A stretch of 64,000 nucleotides of DNA from CAZOJJ01 sp964580105 (GTDB lineage Bacteria; Bacteroidota; Rhodothermia; Rhodothermales; Rubricoccaceae), in the NCBI GenBank assembly GCA_964580105.1, contig CAZOJJ010000002.1, positions 62,001-126,000 of the forward strand. The letters run 5' to 3'. The translations under genes were made by a program, and so were the position numbers. Under the pieces are notes generated by a model, which saw only the letters and a list, made by a program, of their open reading frames with translations, was not told the DNA's origin and ran no database searches. Shown piece by piece: positions 18,215-26,056 of the stretch (positions are counted from its first letter, which is position 1; each line of letters begins with the position of its first letter).

Positions 18215-19096
18215 TCAGAAGACGGGTTCGCCGTCCTCGGTCAGGTAGCCGAAGCGGCGCATGGCGTCGGCGTGGGTTTCGATGATACGGGCCGCCTGCG
18301 CGGGCGTCAACACGTCGCGCCAGGAGCCCACCTCGCCCCGGCGGAAGAACGACGGCGCGCTCGGCGCCTTTTCGCGGAAGCCCCGCTCCTCCTCTTGCCG
18401 CTTCATCGCCTCGAACGTGGTGCGGGCGAGGGCCGCCTCGACCTGCGCCCGGTCGTGGGGCAGCCCGGCGAAGGCGGCCGCCTCGGCGAACGTCTCGACC
18501 GGGGCCGCTTTCATGTCCTCGTAGCGCACGACGTGGACGCGGAGGCCGGGTGCTTCCGTCCAGCTCAGGACGTGCTCGCGCCAGGTGCGGAGCTGCTGGC
18601 GGAGCTGGTGCGCCTGCCGGTCCCGCTCGTCGGCGAACGCTTTTCCGGGGTGGGCCATCGCCGCGATCATCCGGTCGATGTCGTGGTGGCCGGCGTGGTG
18701 GGCGAAGGAGACGCACACGTCGAGCGGGTTGCGGATGAGGTAGAGCACGCCGCGCGTGGCCTCCGGCGGGAAGAGGGGGCGGCCGTCCGGGAGGAGCGTG
18801 TAGGCGTCGTGCACCTTCATGAACAGCGGGTCCTCGGTGCGCGTCGCGGCGAGGTGGCAATAGACCTCCGGGCGGAGCCGGTCGATCTCGTCCTCGGTGA
18901 GGTCGCCGGAGTCGTAGCCGACGGCTTCGTCGAACGGCTCGCGGGAGCCGGCGATGGGCCCGCCGACGAGGTCGTTGATGTCGGCGGGCTCGTCGTCCTC
19001 GCGGAGCAGGTTCGTCAGGAAGGCCCGGAACCAGGTGTTGCCGGACTTCGGGTAGGAGGCGAGCCAGAGGATTCCGCTCATGCGTGCCCTGCTCAT
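18215..19096 (-). CDS. Sulfotransferase
   Basis: 293 residues. The 5'-phosphosulfate-binding loop is LASYPKSGNTWFRAFL near the N-terminus; the 3'-phosphate motif is YLIRNPLDVCVSFAHHAG (about 135-150); VRYEDM is the third typical segment. It would move a sulfo group from PAPS to a hydroxyl or amine. The ATG at 19096 overlaps the kinase stop by four bases (ATGA), so the two are probably translated together. In this setting the lasso peptide (Tyr, Thr and Ser in the core) is a possible acceptor, but that is inference. Confidence 0.88.
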   Translation of the reverse strand: MSRARMSGILWLASYPKSGNTWFRAFLTNLLREDDEPADINDLVGGPIAGSREPFDEAVGYDSGDLTEDEIDRLRPEVYCHLAATRTEDPLFMKVHDAYTLLPDGRPLFPPEATRGVLYLIRNPLDVCVSFAHHAGHHDIDRMIAAMAHPGKAFADERDRQAHQLRQQLRTWREHVLSWTEAPGLRVHVVRYEDMKAAPVETFAEAAAFAGLPHDRAQVEAALARTTFEAMKRQEEERGFREKAPSAPSFFRRGEVGSWRDVLTPAQAARIIETHADAMRRFGYLTEDGEPVF

Positions 19097-20004
19097 GCGT
19101 ACAGGTTCGCTTCGCGGAAATCCGCTTCGAGGCAGGCGACCAGCTCGTCGAGGCGGAACGGGTGCATCGGGCGCGTCACGCGCGTGACGGGCACCCGTGC
19201 CGCCAGCGCCGCCACCTTCCGGAAGTGCGCGGTCTGGAGACCCAGCCCTTCCAGGAAGCGGAAGCGGTAGGTGTGGTTCTTGAGGGCGAGGAAGACGGCG
19301 GGGCCGGTGAGCGGCTTCAGGGTGAGCTCGTCGCGGTTCGCGCTGGTGAGCACGTAGACGTGGCGGCACGGGAGGGGGTGCCGGTGGAAGTGCCCGTTGA
19401 GCGGGACGGCCCGCTTCTCCAGCCGTCGCCGGATGGGGCGAAGCGCGTCCGGGTCCATCGCGAAGCGGGCCAGCGTGTCGCGCCACAGCTTCGCCTGCGG
19501 ATAGCCGGGCGTGACGAGGGCGCGCTGCGCGTCGTCGAACGTGACCACCGAGAGGTCGTCGGTCAGGACGGGGTAGCCGCGCTGCCGGAACGCCATCGCC
19601 AGGGTCGACTTGCCGATGCCGGAGCGGCCGAGGAAGGCCACGCACCCCTCGCCCACCTTCACCGCGCTGGCGTGGAGCGTGAGGAGGCCGCGCTGGTGGA
19701 GCAGCGCGCCGAGGGCGGAAGCCATCAGGAACACGCGCACGTCGTCCTCGTCCGCCTCGGGGTGCGGGTCGATGACGACCTCCGCTCCGTCCCGGACGAG
19801 GTAGCGCGCGACGTCGTCCACGCGCAGCAGAAGCCGCCCCGGTGCGGCCTGGTAGCGGACGCCGGACTGCACCGCGTCGGGAAGCGTGGAGGGGACGGAG
19901 CCGAGCGTGATGGTGACGTCCGGTTCGCCTTGCCCCGGCAGCAGCTCCGGGCACCGGAGGTCCGAGGCGAAGGTCAGGCCGAACGCTGCGTAGCAGAAAG
20001 ACAT
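19093..20004 (-). CDS. HPr-kinase-like protein (lasso-peptide kinase candidate)
   Basis: 303 residues. The P-loop is FLGRSGIGKSTLA (about 143-155) preceded by LTLHASAVKV, and an HprK-like VLTDDLSVV follows. There is no N-terminal HPr-sensor domain of classical HprK. Proteins of this class in paeninodin-type lasso clusters phosphorylate the C-terminal serine of the precursor. The adjacent precursor ends in Ser, which fits. It is first in the kinase, sulfotransferase, PqqD unit. Confidence 0.8.
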   Translation of the reverse strand: MSFCYAAFGLTFASDLRCPELLPGQGEPDVTITLGSVPSTLPDAVQSGVRYQAAPGRLLLRVDDVARYLVRDGAEVVIDPHPEADEDDVRVFLMASALGALLHQRGLLTLHASAVKVGEGCVAFLGRSGIGKSTLAMAFRQRGYPVLTDDLSVVTFDDAQRALVTPGYPQAKLWRDTLARFAMDPDALRPIRRRLEKRAVPLNGHFHRHPLPCRHVYVLTSANRDELTLKPLTGPAVFLALKNHTYRFRFLEGLGLQTAHFRKVAALAARVPVTRVTRPMHPFRLDELVACLEADFREANLYA

Positions 20005-20026
20005 CAGGGCCGGCGTAGCGACGAAA

Positions 20027-20054
20027 GGGGCACGAGAGCGGGGGCACGAGAGCG
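20027..20054. repeat. 14-bp direct repeat before the kinase gene
   Basis: GGGGCACGAGAGCG occurs twice in tandem, 23-50 bases upstream of the kinase start. It could be a regulatory site or chance; no inverted symmetry was seen. Confidence 0.4.
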
Positions 20055-20150
20055 AGCGAAAACCGACGCCATACTAGCGCCGGTCGGGCCGGGAAAGCCA
20101 GGCCTGGGCGGTCCCTCCGCCTCGCCGAGGACCACACCGAGGCGGGCCGG

Positions 20151-20483
20151 CTACCGTTCGAGGGGCGCGCCCGCCCGCGCGAGGTCAATCAGTCCGCCGA
20201 CGTTGTGGGCGTTCTCGAAACCGAGCGCCTTCAGCATCTGCGCGGCCTGCCCGCTCCGGTTGCCCGAGCGGCAATAGAGGTAGACCGTCTTGCTCCGGTC
20301 GAGCGCCTCGACGCGGCGGCGGAAGTCCGGCGCGGTCACGTCGATGTTGACGGCGCCGGCCATGTGGCCCTCGGCAAACTCGCCGGGCGTGCGCACGTCA
20401 AGGACGAGGTCGTCCTCGGTGAGGCGGGCGAGGAAGTCGGCGGCCGGGAGGGTGTCCGGCCGGAGGAACGAGAAGAAGGACAT
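20151..20483 (-). CDS. Single-domain rhodanese
   Basis: 110 residues. The active-site loop YLYCRSGNRSGQAA holds the sulfur-carrying cysteine; DVRTPGEFAEGHMAGAVNID is the CDC25-like motif. It should accept or transfer persulfide sulfur. It starts 69 bases after the stop of the metallo-beta-lactamase/rhodanese gene on the same strand, which suggests a sulfide or persulfide detoxification unit. Confidence 0.9.
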   Translation of the reverse strand: MSFFSFLRPDTLPAADFLARLTEDDLVLDVRTPGEFAEGHMAGAVNIDVTAPDFRRRVEALDRSKTVYLYCRSGNRSGQAAQMLKALGFENAHNVGGLIDLARAGAPLER

Positions 20484-20552
20484 CGGGGAGAGACTCGGTG
20501 GGGGGACGACAGGTGCTGGGCGAGCCACCGGCGGACGACCGCCTCGGGCATC

Positions 20553-22004
20553 TCAGGCGGCGACGGTGGGCTCGGATTCGACCGGGTGGGACGCCGCGTA
20601 GGTGGGGAAGGTGCCGTCCACGTAGGCCACCGTGCGCCCGAGGCGGGCGAGGTAGGCAGCGGCCACGGCCGAACGCGCGCCCGTCTGGCAGTGCACGAGC
20701 AGGGTCCCCGCCTCCGGGAGGCGCTCGCGGGCGTAGACCGGCAGCCGCGTGTGCGACGCGTTGACGGCGCCGGGCACGTGGCCCTCGCGGTACTCCGTCG
20801 CCGTGCGCACGTCGATCACGTGCGCACCCGGCTCGGTGCGGCGGCGTGCCAGCGCCTCGAACGAGATCGTCTCGATGGACGCCGTCTCGCCGCCTTCGTG
20901 CAGGTAGGTGGCGAAGGCGTCCGGCGTGGCGTACGCCTCGATCCGGTCGTAGCCGATGCGGACGAGGTTGCGGACGGCCTCTTCGACGTGCGCCTCGTCT
21001 ACGATCAGCACCAGCGCCGACGCCGCGTCCTCGACGAGGGAGCCGACGGACGTGGGGAAGCTCTTGTCCAGCGGCGCGTAGAGCGCGCCGGGCAGATGGT
21101 GCGCCATGAACGCCTCGCGGTCCGCCCGCGTGTCAATGACGACGTGGTCGTTCGGGAGCAGGCCGAGGTCGTCGGGCGTGAGGCGACGCGGGCGCGGGAG
21201 GGCGCCCAGGAGCGGCACGCCGTCGCGGTTGAGCCGCTTCATCCGGGCGAAGTAGAGCGGCGGCTCGGGCTGGCCGGAGAGGATGGCCTCGACGAAGGCG
21301 TCCTCGCCCGCCTCGGCCGCCGCCAGCGAGGCGTTGTAGCGCTTCTCGTAGCCGACGGTCGTCTGAGGGACGGCGCCGAGCGCCTTGCCGCAGGCGGAGC
21401 CCGCGCCGTGACCGGGCCACACCTGGAGGTGCTCGTCGAGTCCGAGGAACGTCGGGAGCGCGTGGTAGAGGCGCCGCGCCGAGGGCTCCTGCGCACCGTG
21501 GAGGCCGGCGGCCTGTTCGAGCAGATCCGGCCGGCCGAGGTCGCCCACGAACACGAAGTCGCCGGTGACGATGCCGAGGGGCGTGGTGGCGCCGCTGCCC
21601 TCGTCGGTCACGAGGAAGGCGAGGTGCTCGGGCGTATGCCCCGGCGTGTGGACGGCCTCCAGGACGACGCGGCCGGCCCGGAAGCGGTCGCCGTGGCGGA
21701 GGAAGGTGACGTCGTAGCCTGCGTCCTTCGCCCAGGCGGAGCCCCAGCCCTCGGCCTCGCCTTCGGCAGAGAGGTAGAGCCGGACGCCGTACCGCTCGGC
21801 GAACTCGCGGGCGCCCGAGAGGAAGTCGGCGTGGATGTGGGTCTCGGCGACGGCCGTGATGCGGAGCCCCTCGCCCGCGGCGGCCTCGACGTAGCGGTCG
21901 ATGTCGCGCTCCGGGTCGATCAGGAGCGCCTCCTTCGTCCGCTGGCAACCGAGGAGGTAGGCGTACTGCGCGAGCTTGGGGTCGGCGATCTGGCGGAACA
22001 GCAT
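20553..22004 (-). CDS. Persulfide-dioxygenase-like protein: MBL fold plus two rhodanese domains
   Basis: 483 residues. The metallo-beta-lactamase domain (about 1-250) has ETHIHADFLSG, HTPGHTPEHLA and VWPGHGAGSACG, the layout of ETHE1/CstB-type persulfide dioxygenases. Rhodanese 1 (about 285-370) has lost its cysteine (ALVLIVDE at the loop); rhodanese 2 (about 385-475) keeps it in LLVHCQTGARS. Such fusions oxidise glutathione- or CoA-type persulfides to sulfite or thiosulfate. The ArsR gene is divergent and 107 bases away, in keeping with a sulfide-responsive pair. Confidence 0.88.
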   Translation of the reverse strand: MLFRQIADPKLAQYAYLLGCQRTKEALLIDPERDIDRYVEAAAGEGLRITAVAETHIHADFLSGAREFAERYGVRLYLSAEGEAEGWGSAWAKDAGYDVTFLRHGDRFRAGRVVLEAVHTPGHTPEHLAFLVTDEGSGATTPLGIVTGDFVFVGDLGRPDLLEQAAGLHGAQEPSARRLYHALPTFLGLDEHLQVWPGHGAGSACGKALGAVPQTTVGYEKRYNASLAAAEAGEDAFVEAILSGQPEPPLYFARMKRLNRDGVPLLGALPRPRRLTPDDLGLLPNDHVVIDTRADREAFMAHHLPGALYAPLDKSFPTSVGSLVEDAASALVLIVDEAHVEEAVRNLVRIGYDRIEAYATPDAFATYLHEGGETASIETISFEALARRRTEPGAHVIDVRTATEYREGHVPGAVNASHTRLPVYARERLPEAGTLLVHCQTGARSAVAAAYLARLGRTVAYVDGTFPTYAASHPVESEPTVAA

Positions 22005-22111
22005 GGCGGTCGGGGCGTTTCCAGATCCGATTGTATAACTGCTCGGTTGAATGGTTCCGTGTAGAAGACTGGAATGGGGCCGCCAGAGCGCGTACTGTCA
22101 ACCCGCCGGTT
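22005..22111. promoter_or_regulatory. Shared promoter region between persulfide and ArsR genes
   Basis: This spacer contains an AT-rich island (22029-22037, TGTATAACT and its complement AGTTATACA) in otherwise very GC-rich DNA. It probably holds promoters for both divergent genes. I could not define a clean ArsR dyad by eye. Confidence 0.45.
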
Positions 22112-22426
22112 ATGCCTGCCGACACCATGATCCCCACCTCGTTGCTGGAGGATGCCGCCCGGCGGTTTCGTCTGCTGGGGGAGCCCGTCCGCCTCGCGCT
22201 CCTCAATGCGCTCCACGAGGCGGGAGAACTGCCGGTGCAGGACCTCGCGGCGCGGACGGGCCAGAGCCAGGCCAACGTCTCGAAGCACCTCCGCCTCCTC
22301 CTCGAGGAAGGGCTGGTGCGGCGGCGCCAGGAGGGCGTCTTCGCCTACTACGCCATCGCGGACCCGACGCTGGCGGCGCTGTGCCTGCTCGTCTGCGGTC
22401 AGCTCCGGCAGGCGGATACGGCGTAG
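22112..22426 (+). CDS. ArsR/SmtB-family regulator
   Basis: 104 residues. Winged-helix features: LLGEPVRLALLNAL, then AARTGQSQANVSKHLRLLLE (recognition helix) and VRRRQEGVFAYYAI (wing). The alpha-3 metal motif ELCVCDL is replaced by ELPVQDL, so it is not an arsenic- or cadmium-type sensor of that class. Two cysteines, C91 and C95, lie in the last helix. Thiol-based sensors such as SqrR/BigR also use cysteines, but at other positions. Its position opposite a persulfide dioxygenase suggests persulfide sensing. Confidence 0.85.
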   Translation: MPADTMIPTSLLEDAARRFRLLGEPVRLALLNALHEAGELPVQDLAARTGQSQANVSKHLRLLLEEGLVRRRQEGVFAYYAIADPTLAALCLLVCGQLRQADTA

Positions 22427-22480
22427 GGAACGCGCTGTACCGCCTCGCTCTCGTTCCTCGCTGGCCTGCACCTTGAGGGG

Positions 22481-22591
22481 TCACCCGAGGAGGAGGTAGA
22501 GCACAGCGCCCGTTCCCAGCGAGACGAGGGTGAGGATGAGCAGGCCGGTCCAGTACGCCAGCACCGGCGGGTCGGGATCGTTCCAGGACAT
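22481..22591 (-). CDS. Small single-pass membrane protein (36 aa)
   Basis: MSWNDPDPPVLAYWTGLLIL then a continuous hydrophobic segment to a Gly stop. One transmembrane helix covers about residues 13-35, with a polar proline-rich head. It follows the AhpD-like gene by 30 bases on the same strand. No family recognised; coding-like composition and operon position support it. Confidence 0.5.
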   Translation of the reverse strand: MSWNDPDPPVLAYWTGLLILTLVSLGTGAVLYLLLG

Positions 22592-22621
22592 GGTGTTCTC
22601 GGAGGGGGCGAGGGTGGGCGC

Positions 22622-22966
22622 TCAGCGCGTGTGCGCATCCACCTCGTCGATGGCGTCGAGGGCGAGGGCGGCGTGGGCGTAGGCGGCCCCGGCGCGCATC
22701 TCGGAGGCGACCCAGATGGCTTCCATGATCTGCTCGGGCGTGGCGCCCTTCCGGCGTGCCAGCTTCGTGTGCCCCTTGATGCAGTACGGGCACTGCGTCA
22801 CGTGGGCCACGGCCACGGCGATGAGCTGCTTCGTCGTCTCGTCGAGGGCGCCTTCCGCGAAGACCTGTTTGCTGAAGGCGCGGAAGGCCTCGGTGGTCTC
22901 CGGGGCGAGCTGGGCCCGGCGAGCGGACATCGCCGGCGTGGCCGGGGGAAAGAGCGGGTGGTCCAT
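22622..22966 (-). CDS. Carboxymuconolactone decarboxylase/AhpD-family protein
   Basis: 114 residues. The CxxC redox motif and proton-relay His are in VTQCPYCIKGHTKLARRKG; the helix before it is TTKQLIAVAVAHV. AhpD-type proteins act as peroxidase partners or small-thiol reductases. It belongs to the minus-strand unit that begins with a MerR regulator at 24211. Confidence 0.9.
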   Translation of the reverse strand: MDHPLFPPATPAMSARRAQLAPETTEAFRAFSKQVFAEGALDETTKQLIAVAVAHVTQCPYCIKGHTKLARRKGATPEQIMEAIWVASEMRAGAAYAHAALALDAIDEVDAHTR

Positions 22967-22986
22967 GGGTACGGGGGCAGGGCGAA

Positions 22987-23559
22987 TCAGGCAGTGACGA
23001 GGGGGTGGGAACGGCCCGCCGCTCCGGCCCCTTCGGCCTGGGCCGGGGTACGCCGGACGGGGGCGGGCGACGCGATCGGCCGGGGCGCCTCGGGCGCCGG
23101 CCGGGCTCGTCCGAGCCCGGCGGCCTCGGTGCACTGGAGGGCCCGGTCCGCGTCGCGCGTGACGGGCTCCGGCAGCGAACCGATCACGACGCCGAGCGTG
23201 TTGCGCGCGGTGTAGTAGCCTTCCTCCACCGCCTCTCGCGTCGCCACCGTGAGCGCACCCCCGCCGTCCAGGGCGGCCTGGAGCGGTTCGAGCGGGAGGG
23301 CACGGCGCCGATAGGTGTAGAGCATGCTGGCGAGGCGCACGGCCGGCGCGGCCAGGGCGTCGAGGGGTGCCTCCGGGTGGACGGGCAAGTGGTGGGCGGT
23401 GAGGAGGGCCGTGTACGCCTGGCGGAGCGTCTGGAGCGTGTGGCGGAGGACCTCGCGGTAATCGGGGGGCGCGCCGGCCAGGAGGCGGGCGGCGTGGGCG
23501 AGGTGGTCGGTCGAGGCGAGGAGGGCCGACCGGCTTCGGGCTAAAGAGGACTGGTTCAT
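22987..23559 (-). CDS. Conserved-looking helical protein, function unknown
   Basis: 190 residues, no recognised family. The first 130 look all-helical (SALLASTDHLAHAARLLAG, LRQAYTALLTAHHLPVHPE), faintly like HEPN helical bundles, but the HEPN RxxxxH motif is not present. The last 45 residues are Pro/Ala/Arg-rich and probably disordered. It overlaps the gene before it by four bases (ATGA). Confidence 0.55.
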   Translation of the reverse strand: MNQSSLARSRSALLASTDHLAHAARLLAGAPPDYREVLRHTLQTLRQAYTALLTAHHLPVHPEAPLDALAAPAVRLASMLYTYRRRALPLEPLQAALDGGGALTVATREAVEEGYYTARNTLGVVIGSLPEPVTRDADRALQCTEAAGLGRARPAPEAPRPIASPAPVRRTPAQAEGAGAAGRSHPLVTA

Positions 23560-23765
23560 CCTAAAAGAGCGTAAAAGGGGGCGAGGAGGCGGGCGGCGTC
23601 GCCGGTGAGCGCGCCGTCCGCGATTTCCGCATCCGGCCGGGGGGCGAGGGCAGCGGGGCCGTTCAGGGTGTCGCTGTGTGTGCGCACCTTGGCCGCACGG
23701 TCTGCCGAGGTGGTCCGTAGCACGGGAATGGCGGGAAGCCGGATGGAGTCGAGCAACGGATTCAT
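23556..23765 (-). CDS. Small protein of unknown function (69 aa)
   Basis: Sits between the MerR gene and the helical-protein gene, overlapping each by four bases (ATGA). This tight coupling is the main support. No transmembrane helix or known motif; the C-terminus LLAPFYALLG is hydrophobic. Confidence 0.5.
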   Translation of the reverse strand: MNPLLDSIRLPAIPVLRTTSADRAAKVRTHSDTLNGPAALAPRPDAEIADGALTGDAARLLAPFYALLG

Positions 23766-24211
23766 GGAATCGGGAGGGACGGAGTTCCCGTCCGGTCGTC
23801 GTTGGCGTCTTCGAGGGCATGGAGGACGAGGCAGTCGTCGGGTGAGCCGTGGTGCTCGCACGCGGCGTGCAACTCGGCGAGCTTGGCGTGGATGCGCTGG
23901 AGGTCGCGAATCCGGGCGTCGATTTCCTCCACCTTCCGAGCCGTCCGGGCGCGCACGTCGGCCCCCGCGCCCGGCTCGGCGCGCAGGCTCAGCAGCTCGC
24001 GGATCTCCTCCAGCGTGAAGCCGAGGCGCTGCGCCCGCTTGATGAAGCGGAGGCGGGCGACGTGCTCGGGGCCGTACTGGCGGTAGCCCGAGGCCGTCCG
24101 CGACGGCCTCGGCAGCAGCCCGCGCTTCTCGTAGTAGCGGACGGTGTGGAGGTTGACCTCGGCGTGTTCGGCGACCTGGCTGGTAGTGAGGGTGTCCCTG
24201 GGAGCGTCCAT
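23762..24211 (-). CDS. MerR-family regulator
   Basis: 149 residues. The MerR winged helix is clear: TSQVAEHAEVNLHTVRYYEK, GLLPRPSRTASGYRQYG, VARLRFIKRAQRLGFTLEEI. A dimer helix of about 45 residues follows, then a loop CEHHGSPDDC. The first metal-binding cysteine of mercury MerR (position ~82) is absent, so a CueR/ZntR- or other thiol/metal-type signal is more likely. It leads an operon of two unknown proteins, an AhpD-like protein and a small membrane protein. Confidence 0.87.
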   Translation of the reverse strand: MDAPRDTLTTSQVAEHAEVNLHTVRYYEKRGLLPRPSRTASGYRQYGPEHVARLRFIKRAQRLGFTLEEIRELLSLRAEPGAGADVRARTARKVEEIDARIRDLQRIHAKLAELHAACEHHGSPDDCLVLHALEDANDDRTGTPSLPIP

Positions 24212-24241
24212 GGGAGCGTAGGCAGCGTCGGATTCGGGAGA

Positions 24242-24264
24242 TAGACGGTCTGGAGTATGGTCTA
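24242..24264 (-). promoter_or_regulatory. Candidate MerR operator
   Basis: TAGAC...GTCTA arms span 23 bases, 31 bases before the MerR start, with a second GGTCT-like half inside. MerR proteins often bind their own promoter. Found by eye only. Confidence 0.3.
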
Positions 24265-24490
24265 GGGTTTCCGTGGCCCGGTCACCTTCACGAACGATTG
24301 ATCCGTTGACCTCGGGTAGAGGCGGGCCTTTGCTCCCGTGGCGTTCAGGGGGGCGCCCGGAGGATGAGGAGGGGCATCAGCACGTGCGTCCGGGCGCGGA
24401 TGCGGTGGGGTGGGCCGTGTGCGGGGCCGGGGCGGGGCCGTATGCTCGTCGAGCGTCTGCTCGGCTTCGACGGGGAACGCGAGCAGCTTC

Positions 24491-24716
24491 ACGTGGTCGT
24501 CCGTACGTGGTCGTCCGTACGTGGTCGTCCGTACGTGGTCGTCCGTNNNNNNNNNNNNNNNNNNNNNNNNNNNNNNNNNNNNNNNNNNNNNNNNNNNNNN
24601 NNNNNNNNNNNNNNNNNNNNNNNNNNNNNNNNNNNNNNNNNNNNNNCGTGGTCGTCCGTACGTGGTCGTCCGTACGTGGTCGTCCGTACGTGGTCGTCCG
24701 TACGTGGTCGTCCGTG
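24491..24716. repeat. 14-bp tandem repeat with assembly gap
   Basis: The unit CGTGGTCGTCCGTA is repeated head to tail on both sides of a 100-N gap (24547-24646). It is non-coding and lies between the MerR operon and tRNA-Ser; the unit is exactly two heptamers. The rest of 24265-24860 shows no supported gene. Confidence 0.9.
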
Positions 24717-24864
24717 TAGCGGGCTTGATGGGCTCGTGGTGTGCCCGAGCTTCGTCCGTTCGTGGGTGGCGCGGGCGAAGTCGACCGATGGAGGGGGAGC
24801 CGATGGCGACGGGGCTGATCGAGCGGGCCGGGTGGGGCTTTGGCCGATCTTCGAGGAGCCTCCG

Positions 24865-24896
24865 TTGCGAGAGCCGTAACGAAAGGCGTACCTTTG
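24865..24896 (+). promoter_or_regulatory. Promoter of tRNA-Ser(GCU), Bacteroidota type
   Basis: TTG (24865-24867), 21 bases, then TACCTTTG (24889-24896), a full match to TAnnTTTG. The tRNA starts 36 bases later. Confidence 0.6.
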
Positions 24897-24931
24897 TCCC
24901 CCTTCCCGGCCCGCCGGGAAGGTTCGGCCCC

Positions 24932-25021
24932 GGAGAGGTGGGTGAGTGGCTGAAACCACCGGTTTGCTAAACCGGCGTACTCCGACTAGGGGTACCGAGG
25001 GTTCGAATCCCTCCCTCTCCG
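24932..25021 (+). tRNA. tRNA-Ser (GCU anticodon)
   Basis: 90 bases with the long variable arm of class II tRNAs. The acceptor stem is GGAGAGG / CCTCTCC, the anticodon loop lies between CCGGT and ACCGG and reads GCT, and the T-loop is GTTCGAATC. CCA is not encoded. Confidence 0.95.
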
Positions 25022-25106
25022 CCCCGAGCCCCGATGCCGTCCCGGCGTTGGGGCTCGCGCGTTCGGGAGGGGCCGCCTCGGTGTCGAGGCAGGCCGTGCC
25101 GGAAAA

Positions 25107-25313
25107 TCACCGGAGTCGTGGATCATGCGCCGCCTTCGCCGCCAGCCGGAGGCGCCCCCCCGGCACGACGGCCACCTCGCCCGTGTCGAAGACGACGAGC
25201 GCGTTCCGGTTGCGCCCGCGCACGACACGGCCGTCCGCGTGCCGGACGGGGGCGCACGGGCGCCCGGCGAGGTCGGGCCGTGAGAGGCGATCGCCGAGGA
25301 AGACGTAGCGCAT
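25107..25313 (-). CDS. Small basic protein of unknown function (68 aa)
   Basis: MRYVFLGDRLSRPDLAGRPC, then VRGRNRNALVVFDTGEVAVV, looks like a compact beta-strand domain; codon use is as in real genes here. No family recognised. The MarC start is 55 bases away on the opposite strand. Confidence 0.5.
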   Translation of the reverse strand: MRYVFLGDRLSRPDLAGRPCAPVRHADGRVVRGRNRNALVVFDTGEVAVVPGGRLRLAAKAAHDPRLR

Positions 25314-25368
25314 GGGGCACGGACGGGGACGGCGGGCGTACGCTTCTCCCTCGAATCCGGTGCCGCCG

Positions 25369-25953
25369 ATGACGCTCGTCTCCGCCTTCGTGCTCCTCTT
25401 CCTCGTGATGGACCCGTTCGGCAACATCCCGATGTTCGCGGCGACGCTGGCGCCGGTCCCGCCCGAGCGGCGGCGCCGTGTGCTCGTCCGCGAGCTGGGC
25501 ATCGCGCTGGGCCTGCTCGTGCTGTTCCTCTTCGCCGGGCCGGCCGTGCTCCGCACGCTCGGCATCTCGGAGCCGTCACTCTCCATCGCAGGCGGGATCA
25601 TCCTGTTCCTGATCGCGCTGCGGATGATCTTCCCCTCGCACGGGACGCTCGCCGAGGACGTCGAGGGCGAGCCGTTCATCGTGCCGCTGGCGATCCCGTT
25701 CGTGGCCGGGCCGAGCGCGCTGGCCGCCGTCATGCTCATCATGAGCGCGGACCCGGCGCGGTGGCCGACGTGGCTCGGCGCGCTGCTGCTCGCCTGGGGC
25801 ACGACGGCCGTCATCCTGCTCCTGGCGAACCGCCTCGGCCGGTTCTTCGGGCGGCGCGGGCTGATCGCGGTGGAGCGGCTGATGGGGATGATCCTCACGG
25901 CCGTAGCCGTGGAGATGTTTCTGCGCGGGCTCGGCGCGACGCTGGGCGGCTGA
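25369..25953 (+). CDS. MarC-family integral membrane protein
   Basis: 194 residues, six predicted transmembrane segments. Family signature at the start: LLFLVMDPFGNIPMFAATLA; second half LAIPFVAGPSALAAVMLI. MarC/YhgN proteins are widespread; the transported substrate is unknown (a role in antibiotic resistance was proposed and later withdrawn). A second MarC protein lies at 53371-54018. Confidence 0.88.
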   Translation: MTLVSAFVLLFLVMDPFGNIPMFAATLAPVPPERRRRVLVRELGIALGLLVLFLFAGPAVLRTLGISEPSLSIAGGIILFLIALRMIFPSHGTLAEDVEGEPFIVPLAIPFVAGPSALAAVMLIMSADPARWPTWLGALLLAWGTTAVILLLANRLGRFFGRRGLIAVERLMGMILTAVAVEMFLRGLGATLGG

Positions 25954-26056
25954 GGCCGGTCGAAGAGCCCCGGTCTACCTTCGTGGCGCCCCCGCGCGCA
26001 CCATGCGTCGTCTCCCCGAGGCCGTCGAGGTGGCGTTGCTTTCCCCGGACTGAGCC

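Noticed and set aside
24491..24716. CRISPR-like array at the 14-bp repeat
   Set aside because: Units are head to tail with no spacers, and no cas gene is nearby.
25026..25058. Terminator after tRNA-Ser(GCU)
   Set aside because: An 8-bp stem (CGAGCCCC/GGGGCTCG) exists but the loop is long and there is no T-run; too weak to call.
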